64,000 nucleotides of DNA from positions 18,075,608 through 18,139,607 of the forward strand of contig CM046832.1 in the NCBI GenBank assembly GCA_025618425.1, read 5' to 3'. Below are positions 48,451 to 59,642 of the stretch, in pieces. The first letter of the stretch is position 1. Each line of letters begins with the position of its first letter. Both the position numbers and the translations under genes were made by a program. Origin of the DNA: Heliocidaris tuberculata. Lineage: Eukaryota; Echinodermata; Echinoidea; Camarodonta; Echinometridae. Under the pieces are notes generated by a model. That model was not told the DNA's origin and made no database searches. It saw only the letters and a program-made list of their open reading frames with translations.

Positions 48451-48768
48451 GTGTATAAGAAGGATGGTCCTTTCTGGCTGATCGATGCATTTTCGTCTCC
48501 CAGTGTTAAGATACAAATTCAATTTATTACCGAATTAGAAGATCTTGACCCGGCAGAGTATAGGGGTTGGTGGACGCGAACAAACTTTCTAGAAGTAGAA
48601 TCGCAACTGCTTTTTGGAAGAAGTGGTTTTCGAAATAATTGTTTTGATTTTTTAGACGAAGCCGAACAAATTCAATTTATAATGATAAATGTCCCCTCGG
48701 TCTTCAAACTTTATTTTCTAATGAAACAAGCAGGAGTTTTGGACTTTGATAGCTATTTTTCAGCATGA
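48451..48768 (+). CDS. Orphan ORF, 105 codons, unknown
   Basis: An ORF with balanced, protein-like composition (GWWTRTNFLEVESQLLFGRS, NCFDFLDEAEQIQFIMINVP). I recognise no family. There is no evidence of promoter or splice partners, although CTCCCAG at 48497-48503 could be an acceptor. It may be a remnant of a mobile element or a fortuitous ORF. Confidence 0.25.
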   Translation: MYKKDGPFWLIDAFSSPSVKIQIQFITELEDLDPAEYRGWWTRTNFLEVESQLLFGRSGFRNNCFDFLDEAEQIQFIMINVPSVFKLYFLMKQAGVLDFDSYFSA

Positions 48769-49229
48769 ATATAAACTGAATGAATTTACATCGCCCGGTA
48801 GTGGAATGTCCTCCCAAGCTCTTATTCAGTTCCCTTTTCTATTTGCTTTCTCGAATCTTGCCCTTATACAATAACCATGATAACAACCTTACATTTCCAA
48901 ATGAGAATGTTACAATCCATTTCCCCCCTTTTGTTCAGCGAAAGACTCCATTCCATGTTTTCTTTGTTGGTTTTTGTACTGACCATAACGCTTTGAATCT
49001 GTTCGTCGTCGTAGCCTTATACAGCATATCACTAAGGACCTCGCGGGATTGATGAATATCCATTAAAGAGCATAAACGTATATTCAGTATTTTAAAATTA
49101 GTCCCGTCACAATAGCTAAGAATCTTATAAAACCTGTTAATTTTGTGGTATTGTGAACATGATTTCATATTACTGATAATGCAAACTTCATTTCATACCT
49201 AACATTTTATTACCTTTCTTCAACTTTAT

Positions 49230-49340
49230 CAAAATATTGATTCAATTCAATTCAATTCATTTATTGCATTCTCCATAAAAATACACAAATAATTATGATA
49301 CATGATACATGAGATAAAAATTGTGACATAAAACAAAATT
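49230..49340 (-). repeat. LINE 3' end on the - strand with (GAATT)n tail
   Basis: On the - strand the sequence reads TGCAATAAATGAATTGAATT, the usual AATAAA-like stretch plus short tandem tail of a LINE 3' end. Confidence 0.5.
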
Positions 49341-49393
49341 AAGGTACATGATTAATATGATAACATCACTAGCGATTCGGCCCCCCCTATTGG

Positions 49394-49567
49394 CGGCGAA
49401 AAAAAAGAAAAAAGAGGGGAAAAGAAAAAGAAGAAGAAGAAAGGAAGAAGGAAAGAAGGAAAAAAAAGGGAAAGAAAATAAGAAAGGAAAAAAGATAAGG
49501 AGGAAAAGAAAGAAAGAAAGAAAGAGAAAGATAGAGAGAGAGAGAGAGGGGGGGGGGGGGGGGGGGA
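49394..49567 (+). repeat. Purine-only tract
   Basis: About 170 bases almost entirely A and G (AAG/GAA/AGAG units) ending in poly-G at 49549-49566. A candidate for triplex or G-quadruplex structure. Confidence 0.85.
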
Positions 49568-49599
49568 GAGACATTTGAGGGGTCAAGCACGTGCGAAAC

Positions 49600-50060
49600 C
49601 CGGGCCGGCCCTGGCTTGTGGAAAATTAAGTCGGAATGCAACCTATTTCCCCTAAAAATCTCAGCCTAAACGCAGTGTCTGAAATGCTTAGTGCAAATGC
49701 GCTGACGATAATGCCCCTCCAAAGAAATTTCGAGCCATTCCTAAAGAATTTATTTGAAAAGAGGGGGCCGGCCGTGACGGCAGCGTTGGATAAGGGAATG
49801 GGGGGGGGGGGGGGGGTAGGGTGTGCACATGTTCAGTTGCGCTCCGCATTGGGGTGCACATTTGAGTAGGAGTCTAGCAAAGGTATGGGGGATATGTAAA
49901 AGCACTCATGATAAGGTCGAGCCCGGCCCCCTACAAAGTGGAGCAGAACCTGCAGAAGTGCAATCGACAGATCCGGGGGGGGGGGGGGGGGGGGAGGAGG
50001 TTGTCATTCATGGGGCCTTCGGAAGCCGTTATTGAATAAAGGGGCCGGCCACACATAGAT
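49600..50060. repeat. GGGGCCGGCC-bearing repeats with poly-G
   Basis: GGCCGGCC appears at about 49603, 49767 and 50042, with poly-G runs at about 49800-49816 and 49976-49994 and repeated TGATAAGG(T/C)CG near 49908 and 50101. Looks like fragments of one GC-rich dispersed element. Confidence 0.45.
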
Positions 50061-50227
50061 GTCAAGCTTTATTTTCTATAAGGTTAGTGCTAAATCACTC
50101 TTGATAAGGCCGCCTGGCCAGAATAAGGACATTTTGAGCGGTTGGGCCAGTCCCAAAAATTTGGAAGCCCTTTATTTGTTTGAGGGGGCAGAGCTCTACA
50201 TCGGGATTTCTGGGAATACGTACGGGT

Positions 50228-50256
50228 CATAGAGTTAAGAAGTATTTAACTCTATG
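50228..50256. repeat. Perfect 11-bp-stem hairpin
   Basis: CATAGAGTTAA, a 7-base spacer, then TTAACTCTATG. Likely the centre or end of an inverted-repeat element. Confidence 0.7.
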
Positions 50257-50440
50257 GTACGGGTACACATTGCGCGCGCACATTGAAATTGTGAAATTGC
50301 GCGCATTCGTTGGTTATCGATGATCTCTATAGCAGCTCTAACTCTAGCGCCTTCTCTATCTAGCTAGCGCTCTAGCTCTCAGCTCGCGCATATTACGTCT
50401 ATCTTCTGGAGATCACTTTTCGACGACGATCTGGGACAAG

Positions 50441-50708
50441 TGATTGATTGATTGATTGATTGATTTTATTTGCCAAGCCTCTAACATACAACAATAAAAG
50501 AATATCAGATCAAAATTATGTAAGCTTGAACAGGATAACCCACGAAAGCTCGAGAGCTTATTTCCAGTGGGGTCCCCAACATACAAAATTAATTAGTTCA
50601 ATTTGTATTATTTACAGACTGAGAAGAAATTTTTTTTAAAGAATAATAAAAATGATAACAAAAACAACATTTATAACATGTAATAATGATTATAATAACA
50701 ACAACAAC

Positions 50709-50740
<32 letters not shown>

Positions 50741-51062
50741 GAAGAAGAAGAAGAAGAAGAAGATGATGATGACGAGGAGGAGGAGGAGGAGGAGCAAAAA
50801 GAATAATAAAGAATATGTTGAATCTCTAAAACGTACAAAAACAAAAGTATATACAAACTTAGACAGCATGAACCTGGCAGAGAAAAGAAAAGTGTTCTTT
50901 CTTCTGGCAATTTCAATCATATACCATGTCATTTGCTTCTCTCCCCTGACTCTCAAGTGATAGGTATTCCCTTAATTTCCTCTTAAAAAGAGCAAAGTTT
51001 TCAAAGTGGAGAGAGGAATGCTGAACCTGAGGCCTTAACGATGCCGAAGTCAACATTGAAAA
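50441..51062 (-). pseudogene. LINE 3' part on the - strand with ORF2 C-terminus
   Basis: On the - strand, about 51062 to 50920 encodes SLRPQVQHSSLHFENFALFK then RKLREYLSLES and a stop: the FKRKLxxYL ending typical of LINE reverse transcriptase ORFs. After it come microsatellites (50711-50795, AAT/AAG/GAG) and a (CAAT)n/(TGAT)n tail at 50441-50464. Confidence 0.6.
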
Positions 51063-51199
51063 TATCGATATCAAGCAATTCGCTCATGACGGAGGTCTCC
51101 TGTGTTCTAAATTTTTTTGTGTTAAATATCAATTTTCAGTATACTCACATTCAGAATTCAAATGTATATAAATGACTTGTATATTCCAATGAATAAACA

Positions 51200-52260
51200 A
51201 ACAAACAAAGTCACCCGATGTTCGGGCAGCAGAGCGAACTGCCCGAATATCAGATGTAAATACCTTATCTCGTATATTTTGGTAATAATATTTCCTCTAA
51301 AGGCTGTAAAATTAAAGTGCCAAAAATTTGCTCGCTTGCTTCGCTCGCTCGCCAGATGTAGAATCCACAAATTGATCGGGCAAGTGACGTCAGTCCTCGC
51401 AGAAATACGTATATTAATTTGCACAAGAGACACCTGTCACGTCGAGTTCGAAATTGAGCCTGCGCGCAGATACAGGTACGGTACTCCTATGTAATGAGTT
51501 GATGTAATTGGTGATTGAACTTTGCAATTTTCAAATTTCCGGCCCCCCCCCCTATTGGGAAATCCTGGATCCGCCCCTGAACATGATGTTGGACTAAAAA
51601 CAACATAAACATTTGGGTTAAAGAAGTGTGCAAGGAAAACTACTCACGGGAAGAACAAATAAAAAGTAACTTTTATCACCCACACAGACCAGACAAAAAA
51701 GTGCATAGGAAATGGGGTTTTCCCAGCTTTCAAGGTTGTGTCTCTGTAAATACAATAAACCTGTTTTGTAATGGGAATGTATTATTGTTTTTCCTCACAG
51801 TTATCCACCATCAAACGGTTTCTTTTCTTTTCTTTTTACAAGCAAAGATAATGCCTTTCGATGTATTGCTGTAAACTTTCTCAACTATGTTGGTCCCGTC
51901 CGCTGCGTTTCTTTGATTTTCCGGGGTTTTTTTTCTTTTATGTTTTGTATCAAGCTTATCAAAAATGTTATCTTTAGTATTCCGTTTTTTTAAAATAAAA
52001 CATATCAAACTACTTTTATTCAATTTTGTTTCTTCTGTAAAGCATAATTTTCTTTGATATTCCGTTTTTGTATAAGGCATATTAAACTACCAATGCTTTA
52101 TTGCTCCCTTTTTCGTATAAAGCGTATAAAATAATTTCCTTTAATATTCTGTTTATTAATATTATAAAAAGCCTGTAACCACCCCCCAAAAAACAAAACA
52201 AGCACACAAGCAAAAAACAAACAACCCAAACAAACGTTTCTTACTTTTCTTTAGTGATTA
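51200..52260. repeat. Mixed repeats: small palindrome and degenerate ~70-bp tandem units
   Basis: TTCGGGCAG and CTGCCCGAA form a palindrome at 51222-51248. At 51950-52260, several loose units share TTTCTTTRATATTCYGTTTTT and GTATAARGC, suggesting a worn tandem array. Confidence 0.4.
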
Positions 52261-52889
52261 GTTTTTGTATAAAGCAATTCAAAACACCTCTATCAGTCTA
52301 TGGGCTTACAAAGTGCTTTGGATTATAATAGCTTTAGCGTCGCCACCTTCCATCAGAAAGAATAAATCCTACACCATGCAGGTACGCGCTTTATCTCATC
52401 TCGGATACACACTGTCATACCTGCCGGGTAATATGGCTGCGATCCAAAGCAATGATGATGCTGCTGATGAAGCCTTCACGGTGGCTAGGAGTCTGCTTTC
52501 CATCTAACACGTTTTCATTTCATACCATATATCTCTGAAGAAACTTATAGAAAACAAACATCAGTACAAGACATCATATTCAAATGGGACGAGTGCCAGT
52601 AGACGTGAATATATCTATCATGCTGTACAGTAAATGAGACAATACCACTTTCAACGTGGCAATGGGAGACAAAACTATAAGACACCCATTTCATTTTTTT
52701 CGTTGGGGCACCGGGAGGGGGTGGGCACCGGAAATTAGTTAAGGGGCACGTGCCTCTAGCTTCCCCATTGAGAAAACATCATTATTCTGGCCTATATAAT
52801 AAGACCACTGTCAGCGAGCAAATGGCTTGAGACATCCAGGCTATACTTGCAATTTCCTCTTTTTATCAAAATGATGGTTTACCTGTCTG

Positions 52890-53098
52890 CTAAAAAGTAA
52901 GTGTATGCTTATGGGTAAGCAACCAGGGGGCCAAAGGCTTTAAGTTCTTTCCGAAGGACTTGGTCATGAGGATCAATGCCATATACCAAAGGCATGAAAG
53001 TTCCTCAGCTCATCAACTTTTTTTCGAACCCGAGACCTTCTTGTTATGGAATCATTGCTTTATCACCATGACCACTGAGCCACCATGCTTCATATTAA
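52890..53098 (-). repeat. tRNA-derived SINE, family A, copy 1
   Basis: On the - strand: A-box TGGCTCAGTGG (53072-53082), B-box CGGGTTCGAA (53033-53042), then a body reading ATTGATCCTCATGACCAAGT and CCCCTGGTTGCTTAC. The body matches a + strand copy at 56330-56450. Confidence 0.75.
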
Positions 53099-53306
53099 CA
53101 GAAAACAACTGTAATTCCTGTGTAAAAAGAATGTCCTCAAAGATTTCCCCCCATGAGAGCAATGTAGCTGCTTATTGCCTGTATGGACTGAACGAAAGTA
53201 ATGAACATTTAACAACATCATATTCACAATTCTAAGTATATGGTTAAATGATTTCTACAAACCACTTCAATAATCATGCAATACCAGGATTGTGCAGTGG
53301 AAGGGG

Positions 53307-53307
<1 letters not shown>

Positions 53308-53337
<30 letters not shown>
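53308..53337 (+). repeat. 30-nt poly-G run
   Basis: Guanine homopolymer in a G-rich context. Confidence 0.85.
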
Positions 53338-53338
<1 letters not shown>

Positions 53339-53883
53339 GGGGAGCGAACTACATGCATATTTGAATAATTTCATTGATTAAAACAAAATCAGATCATAGG
53401 GGTAAAGGGATTAAATAATGTTGTAAACCCAACGATAAATCTTCCATTTTTTCTATGTGGAATCAAATCAAATCAGTAGATGAAAATATGGCATGGAAAA
53501 TTTTTCTTAAGATGTTTGATATACTGTATAAGATTTATACTTTATATTTTTATCATCTCTAAAACAAAGCAGGTGTAAGAACTTCAGCTCCTTAAATTCC
53601 AACTCTATCAAACTATAATCATGATAATTGTTTTGGTGTAGCCTAGATTTCACACAGGTGATTCCAAACAGCATCTAGTTATTTATATACATAATTATAA
53701 GCCTAATCTTTGGCAATAAGACCTCCATTAGGTCAAAAATGCGGTTTAATACTTTGTCAGACCATCTTCAGACCGATCCCTTTAAATATTTTTCCATGCC
53801 ACAGCATACCAAGGTCCAAAACTCGTGGCATACCTATGTACCAGGGACGAGTTTAGATCAAATAGTTATCTCTAGGCCTTTAC

Positions 53884-53892
53884 CTATATATA
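53884..53892 (+). promoter_or_regulatory. Candidate TATA box of a new + strand gene
   Basis: CTATATATA lies about 180 bases before an ATG with a good start context and a signal peptide. A start of transcription about 30 bases downstream would fall in a GC-rich patch (CCTGCGCGCGC). Inferred from position only. Confidence 0.4.
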
Positions 53893-54069
53893 CGACGGAC
53901 TTGCGATCGCCTGCGCGCGCACGTTGGCGCCACCAGGCAACACCGCCTCAAGCTGAGATAAGTATTTCACCTTGTTGGCCGGTGAGGCTACATCCACTAC
54001 TTCTCATACCCCACCGTCATTCGTCCATCTCTCAGTTCGTGAGCTGGTGGATAAGACTGCACAAGGAAA

Positions 54070-54154
54070 ATGGGAGACGGTTTGATATTTCATCTGGTCT
54101 GCTTGGCCTGTCTCACCCTGACCATCGCTTATGATGTTCCTAATAACGATATAG
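54070..54154 (+). CDS. Candidate first coding exon of a secreted or membrane protein gene
   Basis: ATG in context AAGGAAAATGG (A at -3, G at +4), then MGDG and the hydrophobic core LIFHLVCLACLTLTIA followed by YDVPNNDI: a textbook signal peptide with a likely cleavage after TIA. The exon stops at a consensus donor ATAG|GTAAGT, in phase 1. A strong acceptor (TTGCACTGTTTTGCAG, exon from 62410) downstream joins in phase but hits a stop after 21 residues, so it is unlikely to be the complete second exon. The gene product is not identified. Confidence 0.5.
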
Positions 54155-54599
54155 GTAAGTCAATATCTCGCTTATTTATTCCATGACGAGATGAATCTCA
54201 TATCTTTTCATCAAGCTTTTGTAGATAATCTTAGAAAATGGGCGATATCGGTTATATCAATGTCATCCATTCCTGTATATTATATTACACTGATTTACTT
54301 CATGATTACTTGCTAAATGAGCAATACGTATTAATTATATTTATTTTCTTGATTATATGTTTGAAATATCAGCATGGCCTGAACATAATTGTATTGTATC
54401 ATCATTGCAAGGAGGCGTACAAGATGGGGGCTTGGGATTTAGTCTACCAATGTTCGGACATGCAGTATACATTATACATTCTCACAGTCATGACAATGGG
54501 GCATTCAGTGCCGCTGTATATAATGAATCCCAATAAGTGATTTAAAAGGTCAGGCCTATTCGCATTTACCAATTCTAAAAATGATTAGAAACATCTTGA

Positions 54600-54621
54600 A
54601 TACGACCTGTTCATAGTTTTA

Positions 54622-54652
<31 letters not shown>

Positions 54653-54868
54653 TCGCTTTTTTTTTTGGTTGGTATACACTGCACCATTAATTGCTGGTAG
54701 CGTTAAAAATTTGTGCTGTTTTGCCTTAATAGCGCGCATGCTGAAGTTTATGAAATTAATTACCGAAGACAAGAGCAAACCATGATAGTGCTTTGATCAG
54801 GAGATACTGGGATGTGACCATGTATCAGTAGAGGATCCAGGATTATCTGACCAGGGAGAGAGAGAGTC

Positions 54869-54954
<86 letters not shown>

Positions 54955-55250
54955 AGGGGCACAACAACAGCAGCGATAACGACGAGGACGACGACAACAA
55001 CAACACCATTAGTAACAACGACAACGACAAAGTGCGTTATCACAATTCTGTTGACATTGGGGTTTAAAATGGCGGGGATGGGGAGACTTTTCTTTTTTGT
55101 ACTTGATATGTAGCTAAGGTATGGCACTTCATTGTGCCGGAGGTTCCGATGTCCCCCTCCCCCCCCCCCCCACCCCCTCCCCTTGATCGGCCACTGAGTG
55201 CATTTGTGAAAATTTGGCGAGTCAATAAGGAGTGGAAATTTGGTATTTGT

Positions 55251-55286
<36 letters not shown>

Positions 55287-55290
55287 CCCA
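54600..55290. repeat. Low-complexity cluster: poly-A, (AG)n, poly-A
   Basis: Poly-A at 54627-54651, (GA)n at 54860-54944 running into poly-G, GAC/AAC-type repeats at 54960-55030, poly-C at about 55154-55171 and poly-A at 55252-55285. No gene seen. Confidence 0.8.
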
Positions 55291-56329
55291 CCCCAACAAA
55301 GTGGTGCCCATACACGCATTCTTGATATAGCTTATGTCTGAAATATTGGTATGTGTGCAGTCGTATTAATATAAATCAATTGCTAATATTGGTAAAGTTA
55401 TTTTCGTGTTAAAAACACATTTTGTTTGACAGTAGATGTACTTTATTATTTTCCCCTGCCTTATGTTACGGTAGTTTTTGTTTCCACGAAGCATGAATAG
55501 CGTTAGCGTGTATATACCACAGAGAAGTTAGCATGCTCGTCAGTAATATTTGTTAGATCGCAATACATTACAGGAAAAATAAACGTAATATTTTTAACTT
55601 GACACTATCAAAAGGAAAAGGGCATATAAACCTTGGTGGAACAGGTTTAATTTGAGCTTGTAATTGCAGTTATTGACAATAATAATTACAGAGTGATTTT
55701 GATATCACATGCAGGATTAGGAAAAGGGACATTTAAAGGAGATTTTAGTTATCCAATATAAGACTACAATCACATTCTGAATTGAAATCATAATATGATA
55801 TATATATGTATATATCTCGCCTTCTTTTGTTCTTTTTCCTCATAATGTTTTTTGTATTCGGCTGTGGTATACACAATGTCCCTGGAAATAAAACAAATTT
55901 GGACTACTTACTGACTAACTTCAGACCACAATCTACTTCATCCCAGGAAAGATCTTTCCGTTCACTGTTTCCGATCCTTCGACTGGATAAATAGTCAACA
56001 CAATCTTACCCTAGAAGTACTAAAGTTCAGGACATTACAATTGTTGTGAAATGAACTAAGCTGATCCCCATCATGTAAAATCTATAGAAGGATCGTAATT
56101 TGTATGCTATTTTGCAAAACGATTTTGGACCCCAAAATGTAACGAGTTCACATTTTCAAATCGGAAAATGGTCTTGCATCCCGGAGTCCTATTAGTCATT
56201 TCCATTTTTTCAGAAAAGGGTTAAGCAAATAATGATTATAGTATAGACTGAGAAGGGGAAAATTGGCAAAGAGAGAAAGAAAGAAAGAAAGATACATAGA
56301 TAGATAGATCGAAACCAAGTGGATGCGCT
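55291..56329. other. Intergenic or first intron, nothing recognised
   Basis: A/T-rich, with small microsatellites (TATATA near 55798, GAAA/GATA near 56274-56308). May be intronic if the 54070 exon is real. Confidence 0.5.
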
Positions 56330-56450
56330 AGTGCTCTTTGGTAAATCATTAATCCTCATTACCAAGTCCCTCGGAGAGGACTAAAAGCCGTCGATCCCCT
56401 GGTTGCTTACTTACAAGCATACATATACTTTCTTAGCAGTCAGGTAAAAT
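56330..56450 (+). repeat. tRNA-derived SINE, family A, 3' part, copy 2
   Basis: Reads TTTGGTAAATCATTAATCC, CTCATTACCAAGTCC, CCCCTGGTTGCTTACTTA and TTAGCAGTCAGGTA, matching the - strand body at 52890-53000. The tRNA-like head is missing (5'-truncated). Confidence 0.7.
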
Positions 56451-56499
56451 ATACCATCAAACCATCAAAGATAAAAAATAAAAAAGTCATGAATTTTTG

Positions 56500-56790
56500 T
56501 AGTTGTAATCACTCAAACACAAATTGGCAACTCCGTGACGTATCTTGCGAGGTCCTAGCTCTCCAATTTGCCCTGTATTTAGAAAATCATAAATTTCCAT
56601 TTTTTCTAAAGAAAATATTGAATCACACATGCACCCTAGATAAAATCACTGCACATATGTTTTTTACATAAAATATGTATGAAACGAAAGTATTTATGCA
56701 TCAACAAGTAAGAAAATGAAAATTTATGAAATTTTCTGTAAAGAGCAAATAGGGGAGGAACGTTTAGAGAACATGCATGGATGAGCTATG
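56500..56790 (+). repeat. Dispersed inverted-repeat family, copy 2
   Basis: Matches 40860-41175: AAACACAAATTGGCAACTC, GTATCTTGCG, CAATTTGCCCTGTA, then CTAAAGAAAATAT and CACATGCACCCTAGAT. Confidence 0.6.
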
Positions 56791-57307
56791 ACGAAATGAA
56801 ACGATTATCATGATTATGAACGTCCAAAGCGATTTTCACCACAAATCACCACAATTTATTTTCTACCGAAATGATGATAAAAAAGAATAATAAAACAATA
56901 TTCAAGATTGTTGTGGTTCTCTTAAAACAAGCTCGCTATAATTATTGTAAGTGAACATCAAAGAAGCGGGCATCGAATATCCATTTTTCTTCTTCAAAAT
57001 TTCAAAAGTAAAGTAAGTATTTTCCCTAAGATATGAAACAATTTTTGATGACAGTGGTTTATAGGAGGACAGGAGACCAGAGGCGGCGCGCGAGGGGGGG
57101 GGGGGGCACAGTGCCCCACTTTTTCAAGTACCCCAAAAGTTCCCTTTTTATTAATGAAAAAATGCCCCTTTTCTCTCTGATAAGTGCCCCTTTTCAAATC
57201 TGATAATTGTCTCCTTATCTCTCTAGTAAGTGCCCTTTTCTCCTTTTGATAAGGGTTAATGTATGAATTAAAAGATCATTCGCTTCAGCATTAGAAAAGG
57301 TCTTTAA

Positions 57308-57779
57308 CCCCATGTTCAGACACAAAACGTTTATACCGAAACTCGATAAAGAAACGTCGTATAAAATTTTCATCGTATAGCCTACGGACCGTTCAGACAC
57401 AAATCTCGACTGATTAGAAAAAACATCGTATAGATGCGCAGTTTTCCACTGCGCATGTTGTTATGGTCGCCGCTAGCCCCTAGCCCTATGCCCTAGCCAC
57501 AGAACTCCGTAAGAGTTCTGTGCCCCTAGCCCCTGTACATGGTAAGGTCACCTTTCGCGCGCGCTCTTGTTAAGCCCCGCCCAGTTATACCGTTCTATGG
57601 TCGCCATACGTTCAGACACACACGGGAAGGATTCGTTATCGAGTTCTAGTTCGAAACGATGCTCTGACCCCAGTTTCGTTATACGACGTTTCGTTAGTCA
57701 GCGTTCAGACACATAAATCCACATAAATCCATCGTATAGCTATACCGTTTTGGTATAAATTTTTTGTGTCTGAACACCC
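57308..57779. mobile_element. MITE with about 30-bp terminal inverted repeats
   Basis: Left TGTTCAGACACAAAACGTTT and right end reading GTGTTCAGACACAAAAAATTT on the other strand; TATACC follows in both. A perfect 10-bp-stem hairpin (CACAGAACTC/GAGTTCTGTG) sits at 57498-57522. Internal GTTCAGACACA copies recur near 57390 and 57610. No coding sequence. Confidence 0.75.
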
Positions 57780-58399
57780 TGTAAGATTTTTTGCTCTCTC
57801 GCTTCGCTCGCTAGCACATTAATCATTAGGACATTACACACAACTACTAATTGAGGAAGCTGAAGCAGTGTCCAGACCCACAATAAAAATGAAGAAGATG
57901 GAGCTTGATAATGTGTTAATTGGACTGTAAGGTAATACTTTGCCACAAAATGATTCCCTTTTTTCGCTTTATGTTCACCTCCTTCCTCCACTCTCCTCTT
58001 CATTCTCTTTTGTTTCCACACCATCTTGCACTTCCACTTTACTTTCACACTTAATTTTTCTTACGGGTTGAGGCAATAGTCCTTCTACCTCAACTCACTT
58101 CAACTCAACTCAATTCTCTCTTATCAATAATTCGCTTCTCGTAATGATGCTTTATGAATTTAATATTATTGAACGACCCAATCGTGATTAAGTTATATAA
58201 GTTTCTGGACGTGTAATATACAAGCTTTGCTTTTAAATATGTTTTCAACATCACTTAGTAGGGGTCAATATCTGTGCATCATATTTTTTACTTATTGATA
58301 TTTGATTATGTGCCCCTATCTATTGGAAAAAATCATTGTTATATGTTGTTGTTATTGTATTCATTTTATGTTATGCACTAAGTATTATGTTAATATGAT

Positions 58400-58438
58400 T
58401 GAAAACAGTCAATAAAATCTGAAATCTGAAATCTGAAG
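58400..58438 (+). repeat. LINE 3' tail with (AAATCTG)n
   Basis: CAATAAAATCTGAAATCTG with further AAATCTG units matches the tail type of the LINE at 36195 and indicates a 3' fragment inserted in the hAT-like element. Confidence 0.6.
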
Positions 58439-58929
58439 TGCCCCCTTTCAAAAAAGTGCCCTTTTGTGCTGGTGCCCCCCCCCCACTTTGAAAGGCGCTC
58501 CGCCGCCCCTGCACGAGACAGATGGTTGCTTGGGCGCCATGCACTTGAAGAGAGCACACATTTCCCCTTCCAAGATACAAGATACTCAAGACAATGCTAT
58601 AAAAATACAAATATTCGAATGAATTCAAGTTGTAAGATATCAAGATTAGATTGAAATAAAAGTTTGATGACAATGTCATTTGAGAAAGAAAACCCCTTCT
58701 TTCACTTGACATTCTAGAAAGTTCTCTGTCGGTCTGTGAGATGGCATTCTACGGTCACTATCCTTGATTGAGCTCTTGGAAACATTTCCTACGCACGGAT
58801 AGGATTAAACTCGAATATGACCAGGGATAATCCTTGTCTATGTCAAAGGTCAGAGCAGTAACGCCTTGGGAGTTTGTTCATCATTGTCAATGTCAAAGGT
58901 CGGAGAAGCAACCTTTACCAGGCCAGGCC

Positions 58930-58931
<2 letters not shown>

Positions 58932-58979
<48 letters not shown>
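58932..58979. repeat. (TC)24 microsatellite
   Basis: Pure TC/CT dinucleotide run of about 48 bases. Confidence 0.95.
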
Positions 58980-58981
<2 letters not shown>

Positions 58982-59299
58982 CCTCTGAGCCATGTCTATC
59001 TTGACACCAGGAAATATCTGCAGGTCTTTCATCGTTCTTGTGATTTCCCCAGTGGGATTATTGTTATTAGGATGTTCATGTGTTATCCGAGAATCCACGA
59101 TGACAGTTTGATGACTACATTCGAGATCGTTTACACTCAATCTGGACTTTTATCAATATTCCAAGCCTCTCAATAATCTTATCACTTTTGATAAAACAAT
59201 TCAGAGAAAACAGATAACTTATGAATGCTGTCCAAAACTGTTGACTAGGTTATTTGCAAAGGGAAAAAGTTATTGAGAGCACATGCATATCAAGACAGA

Positions 59300-59642
59300 G
59301 GTTATGGTCTGCCGCCCCTCTGAGAACTGCGCGAAACTGCCTCTACTCGGGTAACCATTATTTCATACTCTCTGTTTATTTAATATCTTGTATTATATAC
59401 ATCTATGGTGATATACGCACGAGTCGCTTTCACTCTTTTCCTGTATTATGTTATATTGTATTTGTGTATTCAGGCGTACACGCTACAAGCATCTGGCTTA
59501 TTGCGACTGCGCCTTCTTCCTTGTAACTGAGTTCTTGATTGTAGTGATATTACCTTATATGCATTTAAATTGTACTATTTGAACAGATGTTTAATGTTGT
59601 CAAAATCAATGGAAGAAAATAAATGTTAATTTGAATTTGAAT
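59300..59642 (+). repeat. LINE 3' end remnant
   Basis: Ends GAAAATAAATGTTAATTTG then TTTGAATTGAA, the usual LINE 3' tail pattern. The upstream frame (to 59526) has no clear reverse transcriptase motif. Confidence 0.4.

Larger units (their letters stand above)
57078..58511 (-). mobile_element. hAT-like element, inverted copy, with nested insertions
   Basis: On the - strand it starts CAGGGGCGGCGGAGCGCCTTT and ends GGCGCGCCGCCTCTG, matching the element at 44391-45530, including ATAAGTGCCCCTTTT units (the minisatellite on the other strand). CAGGAGAC (57070-57077) and CACGAGAC (58512-58519) flank it: an 8-bp target duplication with one mismatch. A MITE (57308-57779) and a LINE 3' tail (58400-58438) lie within. 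Confidence 0.7.

Noticed and set aside
52265..52507. 80-codon ORF ending in AADEAFTVARSLLSI
   Set aside because: Overlaps the end of a degenerate tandem region and has no recognisable homology or exon signals.
54797..55319. Long Ser/Leu-rich and Phe/Val-rich ORFs on the - strand
   Set aside because: They are translations of (AG)n, poly-A and GAC/AAC microsatellites.
58850..59140. - strand ORF with VIVDSRITHEHPNNNNPTGE
   Set aside because: Composition looks partly protein-like, but it runs into the (GA)n microsatellite and has no splice or family support.
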